The translations under genes and the position numbers were made by a program. Below, in pieces: positions 46,091 to 63,757 of a stretch of 64,000 nucleotides of DNA. The stretch comes from Apteryx mantelli (Eukaryota > Chordata > Aves > Apterygiformes > Apterygidae). Under the pieces are notes generated by a model that worked only from the letters and a program-made list of their open reading frames with translations, was not told the origin of the DNA and did no database searches. Each line of letters opens with the position of its first letter. Within the stretch, counting starts at the first letter, position 1. Where the stretch lies: contig NC_089979.1 of NCBI RefSeq assembly GCF_036417845.1, positions 53,854,262 through 53,918,261 of the forward strand. Direction: 5' to 3'.

Positions 46091-49000
46091 ACCTCAAATT
46101 TTGTGAATACCTCAAATTATTTTGTGGGGAGATAAATTTCTATTACGCATTTACAAATGAAGGTATGTTAATCATATTCAATTTGCAATTGCAAAACAAG
46201 CTGGAACTCATTTTCACTATCTGATTTGCTCAGTGTTAGAGTTATTAAATGCTCCTAGCCATAAGTGATGGTGTCTTTAAAAACACAGCTATAGAAATCT
46301 ATCTCAGTTTTTGAAGTGGAATCTGATTAGCATACCTAGTTAGCCGAAGGAATGGTTGGGGAAGATCGCCACAATTGCCTAGTGGCCAGCAAAGTGCATT
46401 TATGGTTATTAAACTTGTAGATACGCTGCCTAGCTTTTTCTTTTAAGATTGCTGGTGTTTAGGGACATTTTTATGTCCAAGTTTATATTGCTGTTTGAAA
46501 AGTTTTTAAGCTGATGATATGGGGGAATTGCCTCCCCCTCCATTGAAGAAAGCTTATGTAAAGGAATTTTTCTCCTGAGTAAAGTGTCTGTGCTGGCACT
46601 AATTAACAGCAATACTTGGTCAGCAAACCTACATAAAGCTTCATTGTTCTGCAGCTAATGCATTTGTGAGAACAGGGGCAAAGTAGTTCTGAGAATTAAC
46701 ATGGCAAAACACTGTATGAGGTAGTCCCCCTCACTTCTTAACATGTAGCTGAGGAAAATGTGCAATACTTTATTAATAAAAGGGCTACTAAGCAAAGAAG
46801 ATTCATTCCTACAAAAACAGCTGTACAGATACTATTGTCCTGAAAACTAAAAAGAGAAAGTTAATTCTCTTGGTCTCAAAATGACCTTGTCTTTGTATAT
46901 GTCTCATTCTTTTGGCTACTACAGGCTAAAAACATAAGGAGAATTTAATTGTTAAATACATAAGCAATGATCTCTTAAGCAGGAACCCCACTTCCTATGA
47001 CTTAAAGGCCAAAAGGAATAGGAATTTTACTTTCACTGAAGGATTTAAAGGTTAGGACAGCATGAAATGCCCCTGGATGCAAATACAGGCAGTAGTGGTT
47101 GTCTGATTTGTTATTTAATATCACTGAAGGCTTTGGTTTCTTAATCTTGTGTTCACAGAATGGCCATTCTTGAAGGTAATCTTGCTTTAGCTTTGCAAAA
47201 AAGTTAATTTTACAAAAAATATATTGAGTAGGCTTAGTTTGTTTTCCCCCCTGCTTTCCTGGGTGTTTTTTTCCACTTCTAGATTCAATTAAAATACGTT
47301 TTCTCCCATTCTTTTTCCAACTGTTTGTTTTATCCACTAACTGGCACTTTCCCTCAAATTTTTTTCCTCCTCCCTGGACTGTTTATATTCACTATAATGC
47401 CTGACTGCCACATCTGCTCCTTTTTTCAAAGGATTGTTTAAAAACAATCTCTGTGCTCATACCATTGCTATGGTGTACCTCCTTGGAATGTCTGCAAGGT
47501 TCTAGCAATAGTGCTTTTTTTGTTTTCTTTGTGACAAAGGCATTGTAGGTGAAAGCTTTGATATTAGTAATCTGGCTTCTTTAAAAAAAGAAAAAAATGT
47601 TGATCTAGGAAAAAAATTGTATTGCTTAAATGTTGCTATGTAACATTAAACTGAAGAACAGTTACCCTGTCGCTTCTGTGGACTAATCTTGTCACATCTG
47701 TGCAATTCAATATGTCTGTGTATATGTAAGCAGCCTGCATTAAGGATGGATGTTAGAATACTATCTCTTTTTTTCTTCTTTTAATATGTAAATGGTGTAG
47801 GATTCAGCAGGTTAGTTTTCTGTTCTGTTGAGAACACTTTTCATGATCCTATCGGTCAACTTTAGGTGCTAGTAATTATACTGAGCAATCAATCAGAAGC
47901 AGACAAAAACAATCTGGAATTTTTTGTGCTGAAAAGTAGTGATTTTTTTTTAAATATGTTTGATGATTACTTGAGTTATTTAAAATAGAATCTGGTATCC
48001 TCCTTGAGATACTGTCCACTTCAAAGTTTTCCTTGCTGCTGTGCTTTTCAATAGCCAGCTGCAATGTGGGATGCTGCTGCTTTGTTCCTTGTCACACTGT
48101 GCAGGCGTTACTCCTGGCTGCTTTTTCTGATGAGGAGGTGGGGACAGGGGATTGTTAGTTGTAAAGATACTTTCTCAGGAAGAGGTATGTTGCTGAGTGA
48201 GATGTTCAAGTACAACTAATACTGACCTTCCAAGTTCAGGTTTCCCAAGTAGCCATACTGTAAGGTAGGAGACCAGTCAACTGGCAAAAGTGAGCACAAA
48301 ATCCTTAACTGCTGCAAGGCTATGAACCAACACAGCCAAGAGACCAAATAAGAGCATCAGATGCATTTTGTAGCTAGGCAGCTAGGAATGTGCCAACAGC
48401 TGAGGTTGCGTGCCTAGAGCAGTAGGGATGTGTCATCAATAATCCACTTCCAAAAATAAAAATAACTGTGGTCATTGAAACAGTTTGAGATTCTGATGAC
48501 TTAGGCTTAGCATTCTGCAGTCAAAATATTGGAACCTAATCTTCTCTCCCTCAGGGTTCATGTATAATAGTCTCCAAATTCTATGCCAGCCTAAGCTTAT
48601 GATGAAAAACTACTTTCATAGGCTGATGCACACATTTTATTAAATAGTCTTAAATCTACAGTGATACATAATGCCCTGTGTAGCCCTATTGAAAAATAGC
48701 AATTTATTTTACATGACCCATTTACCCTGGTCTGAGACTATATCTGTGAAGGTCAAACTGAAGCCAAAGAGGTATTGCAGCTTTATGAGGAAAACTCACA
48801 AAGGATTCTGTTTGTATGAAGTGCTGCCAGCACATGCTTGCTTGGTGTTTTGTTTTGTTTTCTTCCCCCCAACTGTTGCTGGATATGCTTGTAATATGCA
48901 GCATTTTGACTACTCAGGATACACCTGTTTCTGCTCTTTACATTTAAGCAAATAAAACAGCATACAGTGATCAGATAACTGAAGCATTTCACAATATTAG

Positions 49001-52000
49001 GTCAGCTTAATATTACTTGCTTAGCAACTTACTGATGTCACAGAGGTGGTGTAAACACACAGTGAAGTAAGGATCTGTTTCAGTACTGATCTAAGAACTA
49101 TGTTTAGATTGCATCCTTGTTTTTAGAGTCAATATCATATGTTAAGAAATAAAGCATAACACATAGGCCCCATCCTGCAACAGGACATCAGTAACAGTAT
49201 GCCTCTGTATTCTGCCCAATGTGTTTGTCTTGAAAGCTGGCAGGTATTTGAAGTCTTTTCATAACGTTTCTCATGTCCATAGCCTTTTGTTGTCAGGAAC
49301 ATTAGTAATGTATTATTTGATACATTCCTGTGGAGTTTCAAATGGCGATGAATAGCTCTTTTATCCTATTGAAGGCATTCAGACAATATAAACCCAAGTA
49401 ACAGGCAAGTAACAACCCAAGTAGAGTCAGGAACATTTTAGACAGTAGTAGTTAATCTGCAATTGGTATTGCATATGCACCCATGATCCTATTTTGCTTT
49501 GCTAACTTAATTTTTCAAACTCTGCTGTCATTTTTAATGTCCTCCTTCAAAAAAGTGATTCAGGATGACAGTGACAATCAGTATGAGCACAGGAACAGTA
49601 TTACAGAAGCCAGGAATAATGTAAAAGAAAAGGGAAATCAGTAAATGCTCCTTAAAATGCAGCTTCCAAATAAGTTATCATGAAGTGCTGAAAAGCAATA
49701 CTGGAAAAAAATTCCACACCGCATATATTTGTTATGCTCTGAGCAGCAACTCTAGATCACTGTTTTCTAAACTTTTGATATATTCATTTTAAGAAAAAAA
49801 AAAAAAGTGTCCTAAGATTAAATTAGGCAGTACATGGCAGATCTTCCCATTTCTCCTTGTAGTCTGTGGGCCTGTACGCATCATTCTCTGTTCCCTGGGA
49901 CCACTCATGTCTGGTAGGAGAAAGCTCAGTTGCCAAGGGCAGACAGAGCACATCATAGGCTGCTGTGGCAGCACAGTCTTTGGTAATCCCTGCACTAGAC
50001 CTTTAAAAAAAATACTTGTGTTGCAAACTTCAACAATGCAGAAATAAATATTGCCAGGAAATATTTTTCAGAACATAATAGACTTTGCATCACAGGGTTT
50101 AAGGGGTCATGTAGTTTCTATGAATGTAGTAAATCTAGGTAAAGGTATTTTTACATATGCTTGGAAGCATATAATTAAGAAGAGAACAGGATATCAAAAT
50201 GCCTCATGCAAAACGCTAACAACTTATTACAGGCAGACTCCTTCACCATGCAATGGCGATTCATGTCCTTAGTAAACCAGCCTTGTTCTCTGATGAAGCC
50301 TGAAAGTCAGTTACAAATACTACAACTACATGTGTTTTTTTGTTTTTTTGCTTATGAACATTACAGATATTATCTCTTTGTGAGTTAAAAGGCTACAAAT
50401 TAGTGTGAAACAGTGGCCTTCTGCAACATATTCAAATGAGCTGGTACGAGGACTGTGAGCCCTGTCTTAATATTTGTTAAAATATAGCTGCTTTAATTAG
50501 CACTGACAGGAGCTGACATCAGAGACAGGTAACTCAAGCCTTGACTTAGCATTGTATCTAACAGACACTATTTTTTTCCTATATAATTTCCTTTATTATG
50601 GCCAGAATCCTTCTCTGCCTAAGTTGTGAGCTAATCATCTCCAAAGCGATGGGTTTTATACCGTCAGCATGCTATTACCCCACAAGAGGCACATTGATTT
50701 TGAAATTATTCCATTAGCCAACAAAACTTTCATAGGCATGAGCTAATAAGAAAACTGGCAACAGCATACTTTTTATGCCAAACATCTGACTAAATATGTT
50801 CTTTCTTGTTTTCTGGGTATGTTTTAAAATACCACTCCAGGCCTCCAGCCAGGCATTGAGCACATCATTGTTTTCTTCCTTATTTGTACATACACATCAA
50901 AAAGACACAAACTCCAATTTAACTTGCAGTCTGCTTAAGTTTAGCAGAATTAATTACATGTGTGTTTGCTAGACTGGAGGCTTCAGTTTCTTCTTACAAA
51001 GAATACCTTATCAACACTTGTTTATTTTTGCACTTTATATATAAACATTGTGAAATCATAGTGTTTGGCAGTACTTCTGTATAAACTAGTGCAAAAAAGG
51101 GGAAAAACCCCACAAAGATTTGGCTAAGATTATTGCAGCTTAACAGCTGGGACAGAAAACAGACAGATATACAGCACAAGCAGCAGTACAGTGAGTTCTT
51201 TAACACAGACAGCAGGTAAGAAGGGACAAAAACCTAGCAGAAATCAACAACCCAAGAAGTACATTTCAACTTTTTTAAAAACATTTGTGTTGCTTATAAA
51301 TAAGTTATTCTGGATTCAGGAATGCAAGACTGGAAAAGAGCACCTTGTCTGCTGAGTCCAGTCCCTCAATACTTCATCAACGACATTTCAGTCCCCATTC
51401 ATAAAATGATCACGCTGCAGATTAAAACAATCATATTGGGGTTTTTCATTTTCTCCTCTTATATAGCACTTCACAGAAACTGGCTTTCTTTATTTTATTT
51501 ATGTTCCATTACATTTCTCTAGACTCTGTCCGTTGCTCTGGCACTGGCATATCATTGTCATAAGATGCTTCAAAGAGCTTACGTTCTCACCTTTTCCTCA
51601 GCCACACACACTGGGAGCTACCAGAAAGTCAAGACCAGAGCTACTTCTCATTTATAACATGGAGACAGAATATTTCCTTTTTTCCATAGACCCCAGTACA
51701 TTCTCCAGGAGCCTTTATTTTTCATGCCTCAGCATCAGCATTGAGGCAAGGGTCAGATGGGAAAGCAGTAAGTTGCCATTTTTATTCATGAGGTCTTTGA
51801 ATGAAAAGATGGGATATCCAGAAGCTGGATAAAAGTCTTGCTCTGAGGCCCTCTGAGATACCCAAGAGAAGATATGCATTTAGAATCCCTACTTTCACCT
51901 GCAGCTTTTCAAATGTTTTCCCTTTGGATCACAGCACTGGAATTATTATTGGAGAAACTCCAGAACAATTCTGGGACACTCTCAGTATCACAAAATGAGC

Positions 52001-52569
52001 TACAGTAGCTCTGACTGAGACAGCAGTGCATTTTCAACAGCTTGACAGAGACAAAAGATGCCAGGTGGAAATCAGGGAGGGGATGGAAAAGGCAGAAGGT
52101 TGATCCCCAAAACTAGGTGAAGAGATTAACAGTCAAAATGCTTTTGTTAAATGACTACTGTGACCTAGTTGCTGCCTTAATATTTTGATTGAAATCTGCA
52201 TATACTTAATTTTCATTGTGCTCTCAATACTAAACCTCTTTAATTAGCATTTGCTATTTTTGTTGAACAAGTGCTAATACACTCAGAAAAATCTCTTAAC
52301 CAGTAAAACCTTCCATGCTATTGAAGTTTCACACTTTTTAAGTTCTTATTTCAATGTGAAAATTAAAAATATGCTTTCTCTTCTAGTCTTCTTTTTTTTT
52401 TAAAAAAAGTTTTTTTTGTTTGTTTCCTATGCATACATACCCTTGGTCTTAAATCTATGATGGCCGAAGGTAGAAGAACAATTATATAAGCAGGACTCTT
52501 AGTTTGCTGGAGCTGAGGGGATATGCAAGAGCTCTCTAGAACCAAATGTAACACTAATGAGGCGGGCAC

Positions 52570-52930
52570 ACAATGTAGCCTTATCATTTCTTCCAGTACA
52601 AAGGCTGGAGCATCAATTAAAACTAGGAATAGGTAGGTTTAAAATAAGCAAAAGGAAGGTTCCTTGTGTAGTAAATAGCCCCCTCACAAAGGATATTGCG
52701 GATGCTAAATTTGCATCAATTCAAGGATTACACACTAGGCCAGCTCAATGATACTGAATACCACATGAGGTTCAGGGTGGTTTTCCCCCTGCCCCCTGAG
52801 AGCTATAGAAGAGGTTGGCAGAGGATTCAGGGAGGATATCATATGCTTCCACAATTCTTGTTTTTTCCCAAGTACCTGCATATGGCCACTGCTGTTGGGC
52901 TCCCTTAGGGATGGGCTGATACCCAGGCTA
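52570..52930 (+). repeat. Possible ancient CR1/L3-like LINE 3' end
   Basis: Landmarks in order are 'aattaaaactaggaatagg', 'cctgcatatggccactgctg' and 'gggctgatacccaggc'. These resemble the 3' region of old amniote CR1/L3-type LINEs that closes with a 'ggccactgtc...gatactgggctagatgg' phrase. It is strongly diverged with indels, the edges are approximate, and recognition is from memory. Confidence 0.4.
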
Positions 52931-53379
52931 AAAGCACCAAGTGCTCCCTCCCCTTCAAAAAAAGGAAAGGAAGCATAGAGAAATGATTCCAAGTTTCAGC
53001 AAAAAAGAAGAAGAAAGGCATGGAGGAAAGGTTGGAAGGTAAAACAAAAAAACCCCCAAACTCAAACAAAAGACCCTACAGGGAACTGGCAGGGGAGACC
53101 TGACCGCATCTATTGTTTCTTGAAAGCATCGGAGGAGCCAGCGGTGCTCCACCTAGAGATACAAGAAGGAGTAAGGAGAGAACACAGTTGCTGGGATTCC
53201 CCATCCCCACTTTACCGGCCACTTTTGACTTGCAGAAGAATCAGGTTGAGACTTGGACAATCTCATTTAACCTCATGGTAAATGATTCTCCCCTTCTTAG
53301 GTAGGCCTAATGACCCGAATGTTGAACAAAACTCCACCCTGAGCAATCATGACTGGCTTGCTGTGCTCCTCATAGTTGT

Positions 53380-53665
53380 ACATGGCCAAATGCAGTTGCT
53401 GGGGATGATCCTGTGAGCAAGAGGTACACCATCACTGCAAACAAGCAAACCCATTCCCTGGCTCCCACTTGTTGAGCACAATTGCCTTTATGGAGCAGAC
53501 AGTGCACACACAGTCCATGGGAACAGCAGCTCAGCAAAGGATGGCTGAGACTTTGCACCCTGCTTTCCACAACCAGACCAGGCAGCTCCTTTACAGTTGG
53601 GCAACACTGGACTAGACAGACTTTTAGTGTGAACCAGTACAGCTGTTCCTGTAATGTTCACTAGG
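53380..53665 (+). repeat. Possible ancient LINE 3' end
   Basis: The last 60 bp contain 'cactggactagacagacttt' and then 'gaaccagtacagctgttcct'. This closely follows the terminal phrase of old amniote CR1/L3-type LINEs, in which 'actgggctagatggac' precedes 'gacccagtatggctgttctt'. The upstream part is too diverged to place, so only the 3' edge near 53660 is reasonably sure. Confidence 0.45.
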
Positions 53666-55216
53666 TTTACAAAGAAGCATCAAATAACACAGACTGATCC
53701 TACTTCATTAAGCAACCAAGCTTATCACAAATACTTATATAACTTAGTACAGTTGGAGAACAAGAAACTGAGAGAATTAAATGAAAGCAGGAAAAAGATT
53801 TACTGTAAATTGCTTAGTGTCAATAGCAGCTGTAGAGTTTACATATGAAATAGATAATTTGGAAGGCTTCTGGACCATCCAAAAAACCCAAACAGATCTA
53901 GAAAAACATTTCAACAGCACCAAAGTAACTGAATATTTTAGATGGACAGGATGGGAAAATTGTATACATACTGCTTAAAAAGAATGACTCAAGAAAGAAG
54001 GTAGGAGTAATGGAAGAAAAAGGAAGCAGAAAGAAGAAAACTGAAGAAGTTAAATAAGAGTTTAGCACTAAAAAAATCTGGTCATGTTTTCAGAATGGTT
54101 AAATTAATTCCTGATCTGTATGTCTTACACATGAAATTGTATGGTGCTGAGAAATAAACAACCTTTTGGCACACATTCCTTGATGCAGTAGTGCAATCAT
54201 TCTTCTCCAGCCCGCAAAACAAATGCTGTATAAAAACAAAGCTCCTCACTAGATGGCACTAATTCTTGGTGCAGTACTAAGAGCTAAATTAGTATCCGTT
54301 CAGTCCACAGCCTGAGAACTCATTGGACTCAAATGCCCTTCCCAGCGCCTGGTCTGCCCATAGGAAGCCGGGAATGACAAACTCACTCTGCAGAGCAGCT
54401 GCTGAAATGCTTCATTCCTACTCCTAGGGTCAGGACGAGAAGACTCTGGGCTGCTTTGCACCATATGGTGGCAAAATGCTGGATAAACCACTCAGCACCA
54501 GAGCTACCTATTTCAACCTTGTGCTTCCTAGAACACAGTTTCCTTAGGAGACCCAAAGGCCATCCTCAAGACCAGGTCTGCTGTCTCATCAGATAGTAAA
54601 ATGCGAGCACAGATCTCTGCACAGCCAGAGAGCACAATCAGGGCACAAAGGAGCCTGTGTACTGAAGAAATGGCCAGTAGCTTAATATCTCGTACACTCA
54701 GAAACAGCCTGCAGGACATCAGGTAGTGAGATTACAGCCACTCGCACACTCCCCTCCAGGGAGCATATCCCCAGGGATACACAGCTGCAGTGAGCTAAGC
54801 ATTGCTCAGAGCTGTGGGCAGCTCACAGGTCTGACAGCTCTCCAGAGTGAGGTTTAAACACCACAAACAGAGCGCTATTCAAGTGAGAGGCATCACAACA
54901 GATCTTCTTAATTCAGGGCAGAAGCACAAGCTAATACAACTTTAAAAAAGTCATGTTTATTAAAAAAATGTGTCATTGAGTAAAAAATATTCTCCAAATA
55001 TTATGAGGCAAAACGTATCTGATTTTGTCCCTTAACTTTCTTAAATTGTATCACAAATACTGAAATCAAGTAAAACTAAACCATTTTTAAAAGCCCTTAA
55101 CAGTGTTACACACATTTACATCACACAGAAAATGGTCTGCATTTAACAGCTGCTTTTCCTTTCATTATGATATGACAAATCAGAGGGGGGAAAAAAGCTT
55201 TGAGAGTAAGAAAGAT

Positions 55217-55234
55217 AGACAGACAGACAGACAG
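55217..55234 (+). repeat. (AGAC)n tetranucleotide repeat
   Basis: About four and a half AGAC units in intergenic DNA. Confidence 0.85.
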
Positions 55235-56875
55235 GCTATTTCATTACTAGGAACTGATGTCATATGGGGCAAGTAATATTACTGTACCTATTCTCACATC
55301 CACAGAAGTTACACACTGGGAACAACAGACACGTTGACATGTGTTTCATATAACATCTTTTAACAGACTGAAAACAGTACACTATAATGCAGTACTGTAT
55401 TTGCAGCACTGGTTCCATGTAAAGTAACAGATGAAAGGCTTTTAATTTAAGAAATCAAATAACTATTTTCATAATTAAACTTCAACACACAATTCAGTTG
55501 TTCAACTTTATCACTGAGTACTTGAGTAACTCTATTACTATCTTGGCTTTTCTAATGCTTTTTCTGCCACTCACACTTCGCATATAATTATCCTGAAATT
55601 ATGTGCCATATCTAGTAAGTACAGAGGATTTTTCCCCAACACTCTTTCCATGACTATGCTCTTGATCCATCAAACTTTAAGTTTTTCTCCACCGCATTTT
55701 CATGAAAATTTTAGAAAAGTGATGTTAAAATTCTTCAAGTATCCTTAGAAGCTAATTAGGCCAAATTCTCAGCCCTCATGAAGTAACTCTTCTATTTTTT
55801 GAGAGGTGGAGGGGAAAAGTTGGCTTTTTTAGCAATTAAAGTGTCTACCTTCTAATTTGGGACAGCAGCTTTTAGGGCATAAATTAACTGCAGCACATAG
55901 AGTGCCTAAACTTAATCCATTTACTTCTGTAAGTATAATTGGCTATTTCAGCAAGTCTGTTCATCTATTTTTTTCCTTTTCTTAGTTATCATCTACCAAG
56001 ATACCGATGCATACCGATGATTGTATACCAATGAAACTGATAAAATGCAGGAATAGATTTAAAAGAATGATGAACTAACAGTGCAGCTTTCCCATCTGAC
56101 AGTATTTCAGAATCTTTTGTGTACTAAGTAACAGCTACCTGAAGCCCAACTACTTTATGGAACTTAAATAAGCAAAATACGAATAACCATTACATTTAGA
56201 AAAAATTCAAAAATGCAGAAGCATTTGGGTCACAGGCTAACAAGCGATTTCTTATGAAGTCATTTCAGTCCCCATCCTCGCGGTAGCAGCAAAAAGAACT
56301 AGTATTTCACTTCTTTGAGAGCCTACATTGGCAAATGAAGAAAGCAAAAAATGAGTGCTGTCCTCTTCATTGCATTTATGAAGGAAATATAAGCAAAAGT
56401 AAAGCCTTCAAGGGGCCCGATACTCTATGACTATTACAAGCGTTAACACTTGTTGATGCAGGAGCACTCATTCACGAGACCTGAAGACACAAACCAGAAT
56501 TTCTCCGAGCCCTGAAGTGAAACATGAGGAAGGCTGAACGTAAGGAAAAAAAAAAACCTTACTTTTTTTTATTCAGGCCGTATGTTGCCATATGATTTAG
56601 CGTCGTTTACCTCATTCCTACGACCTTACAAGCCTGCTAACTTCACGGACACTGGCAGAGGCTTCAGAGCACACCGACCGAGGCTCCATCTTCAACACAG
56701 AAACGCGAACAGGCAGAAGAGCCGGCTGAGGCGAAGAAACCCTCCCAAACGACCTCTTCTGCCTCTCAAAATCAAAGCGCTGGGGCAGAGCACCGCCTCC
56801 CGCGGCGGCCGCCGCCACCCCGCGAAGCACGGAGGTCCGGCAGCAGCGGCGGCCGGGTGGGGGGGGAGGCGATGA

Positions 56876-56920
56876 TCCGGTCCGGTCCGGTCCGGTCCGG
56901 TCCGGTCCGGTCCGGTCCGA
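56876..56920 (+). repeat. (TCCGG)9 pentanucleotide array
   Basis: Nine head-to-tail TCCGG units (the last reads TCCGA) in the upstream half of the MYL12B CpG island. Every unit has a CpG, and the array is likely unstable in length. It contributes a spurious repeated peptide to the minus-strand open frames. Confidence 0.97.
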
Positions 56921-57321
56921 GGCGGCCGTTAGGGGGCTGAGCGGCAGCGCCCACCGGGCCACATGCTCTCACCGCCGCCGATGCGCCACGCCGGAGCAAG
57001 CACCGGCGGCGGCGGCGCGGGCAGGGCGCCGCCTGCGGGCGCGGGGCGGCGCCGCGGCCCATGACGACGCCGCGGCCGCGGCTGCCCACGCGGGTCTCTG
57101 CGCGGGGGGACACCCCTCGCCCGCCACCCGCCGAGAGGGTGCGGGGACTTCCGCGGGCTGCACCAACGCGCCGCTCCCGCAGGAGAGAGGGGCGGTTGCG
57201 GGGGCGGCCCGAGCCGGCTATGCCGGGGGAGCCCGGCGCTGCGGTCGTCGGGGGAAGGGCTCGGCCCCGCGTCGCCTCGTCTTCCCCGCCGCCTGCGCTG
57301 CGCCGCTTCGCCTGCGCTGCG

Positions 57322-57363
57322 CCCTCCTCCTTGCGCGCTGCTCCCTCCTCCTTGCGCGCTGCT
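57322..57363 (+). repeat. 21-bp tandem duplication
   Basis: The unit running from CCCTCCTCC through TTGCGCGCTGCT occurs twice, perfectly, at 57322-57342 and 57343-57363. It lies just upstream of, or inside, the probable MYL12B exon 1. Confidence 0.9.
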
Positions 57364-57364
57364 C

Positions 57365-57470
57365 GTCGCCCTCCCCGGCGGCGAGGTCGATGGTTCCTGT
57401 GGGAGGCGTTGCGCCTGCGGGAGCTGCTGCTGAGTCTGGGTCGCGCCGGGTCCCCGCGGCGGCCGCTGGG
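57365..57470 (+). other. MYL12B: MYL12B exon 1, non-coding (5' edge unknown)
   Basis: Only the 3' edge is supported, by the GCGGCCGCTGGG|GTGAGG donor that mirrors the MYL12A exon 1 donor. The start is arbitrary. Transcript data would be needed to choose between this donor and the one at 57970. Confidence 0.45.
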
Positions 57471-59250
57471 GTGAGGCTGGGCCGGCAGAGCCCCCCCGAG
57501 GTGCTGCCGCCGGCCGCGGGGGCTGTTTAGTGCCGGTGCTACGCGCGCTTGGTCGGCGGGGGCCGGGGGGCGGCTGTGCCGAAGCCTCGGTGCGTGCGTG
57601 CCGGGGGGGGCAGAGCCGAGAGTGACCGTTGAAAAAGGCGTTCGAACCAACGACCGTTGACCGTGACCGTTGGCGGCGGGGGCAGCTGCTGCCGGCGAGA
57701 GGCGATGCCGCCCTCCTTTCCGCCGGTTGGGGCCGGAAAGAAAGGACATGCCGCCACCGGCGGGAAGGCCGGCGCTGGCGGCATCGTCCCTGGCTGCTTG
57801 AGTCTCAACCCCAACCGGCGGAGAAGCCGCAGCTGCTGGCATGGTTTCGCGTTGGACTCGGCAAGCGAAGAACAAGTGGGGACTCCGCGTGTCCGAGAAA
57901 TGCTGGGGACTGCAGGAGCTTCTGGACTCCTCACGCAAGGATGGAGACGTGCCCTTGCAGTCTAGGGCAGGTGATGTTCGCTCTAGAGGGAATCAGCTTT
58001 TAAACACGCCAAGTATGTGGTCTGTCTTCCTCTGAGGGGGGAAAAAAAAATTGTCCTCAGTGCGATTTCACGTGTCTTGTCCTCGCTGGACAGCTGAATG
58101 TTATCTCTAAGCTTTATTCTCTCCACATGTATAGGCCCAGGCCAGAGTGTAGCTATCAAGCTATTTGTTGGCTTTATGAGGCATAAGTTGCTTTCTCTTA
58201 AGCTGACAACCTTTTGTGGTAAAACCTTGGGCTTAAGGGCTGAGTGTGCAGTGCCTTCCTGCAGTCCTCCTCCGTCCCTCCCATATAGTCTAAAGGACAC
58301 ATGCATGCTCTAGCAGTTCACTTCATAAAATCTTGAAGCTTCTCAGCTTGCTCCACAGCACTGTAGTGGGAACCTCAGCAGTCTTAGTAACAGGTGAATT
58401 AAGTGATAGTGGGGATGATGAAATGACTGAAGAGGGACATTGCAGTTTGCTGTTCAGACCCAGGCTCTGGCTGCCTGAGTGCTACAGGTGAAGATACCTG
58501 TTTTGAGCACTTGTTCTAGGGAGACAAGTAAAAGCACTGTGAGGAGGCTGCTTTGCCCTTTTGCTTAAATGAGTAGGCAGCAGAAATCAGCTTTCAAGTA
58601 TTTGTGGTAAAATTAAATGGATAAATGTAAATTGAGATGAGACAGCAATTATAGGTATCAGCAGAAATACAGCTTGCACAGTTCTTTTTTTAATAAAGCA
58701 GAACGGCGAAGACAGAGACCCATCATTATAAAAAAAATAACCACTTACTGCTCTTAGGTCTCAAGTATAGGTACTTAGGAGTTTGTTCACATGAACTGAG
58801 TTGCATTACTCATTCCCCTACTACCTAATATTGCACACAGTTGTAGTATATCCATATATTCATATCCATATCTTTCACAGGCTTAACAATAGCGTTCAAA
58901 TCCTCACTTTGCTCCTTTAGACTCAAGACCACTCGGAGTTCCCTTATTGCAGATGTATGTATGGAGAAGAAGGGTTCCCAGACAAAGCTGTTCCTTTTAA
59001 GGCTGAAAGTTATATTTAGTATATATCTTCTAGTAACTATATTTTATTAGGAGTCTGGCTGTTATTTGTTTTTATTTTCTGCTTCTCTTTCTCCCTTTCT
59101 TCTTGATTAGGGTAAAAAGTTCTGATGAAAGGAAATGGAATAGTATTAGAAGCTTTTTCTATCTGTGAACTTCAATGGTAAACCTTAGTAAAATTTTTCT
59201 TTAAGTCTTAACTCTGATTTTATTGTTTACTGTATTTACCTCTCTCCTAG
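57471..59250 (+). other. MYL12B: MYL12B intron 1
   Basis: This is 1.8 kb ending in a TCTCTCCTAG acceptor. The first 500 bp are still within the CpG island. Nothing else was recognised. Confidence 0.5.
57626..57672 (+). promoter_or_regulatory. Cluster of CCGTTG (MYB-type) motifs in the MYL12B island
   Basis: CCGTTG occurs at 57626-57631, 57654-57659 and 57667-57672, all within 47 bp. The first lies in GACCGTTGAAAA, the same 12-base string that covers 38595-38606 in the MYL12A island. Function is inferred from the motif only. Confidence 0.4.

Positions 59251-63757
<4,507 letters not shown>

Larger units (their letters stand above)
46091..56599. other. MYL12A-MYL12B intergenic region
   Basis: About 10.5 kb of AT-rich DNA without a recognisable gene on either strand. 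It contains two probable ancient LINE 3' ends (near 52.6-52.9 and 53.4-53.7 kb) and a short AGAC repeat at 55217-55234. No exon, RNA gene or conserved open frame could be supported. Confidence 0.6.
56600..57970 (+). promoter_or_regulatory. MYL12B: CpG island / promoter region of MYL12B
   Basis: A second abrupt GC- and CpG-rich domain lies 1.3-2.6 kb upstream of the MYL12B coding exons. It contains a (TCCGG)9 array at 56876-56920, a 21-bp tandem duplication at 57322-57363, a probable exon 1 donor (CTGGG|GTGAGG at 57470/57471) and a CCGTTG cluster at 57626-57672. No CArG box comparable to the MYL12A one was found. A second possible donor, GGGCAG|GTGATG at 57970/57971, could give a longer or alternative first exon. 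The very long minus-strand open frame across the island reflects base composition and is not taken as a gene. Confidence 0.82.

Noticed and set aside
56772-57938. Very long (388-codon) minus-strand open frame across the MYL12B CpG island
   Set aside because: The predicted protein is almost entirely Arg, Pro, Ala, Gly and Ser, includes the translated pentanucleotide array, and lies in a CpG island where stop codons are rare by composition. No domain is recognisable.
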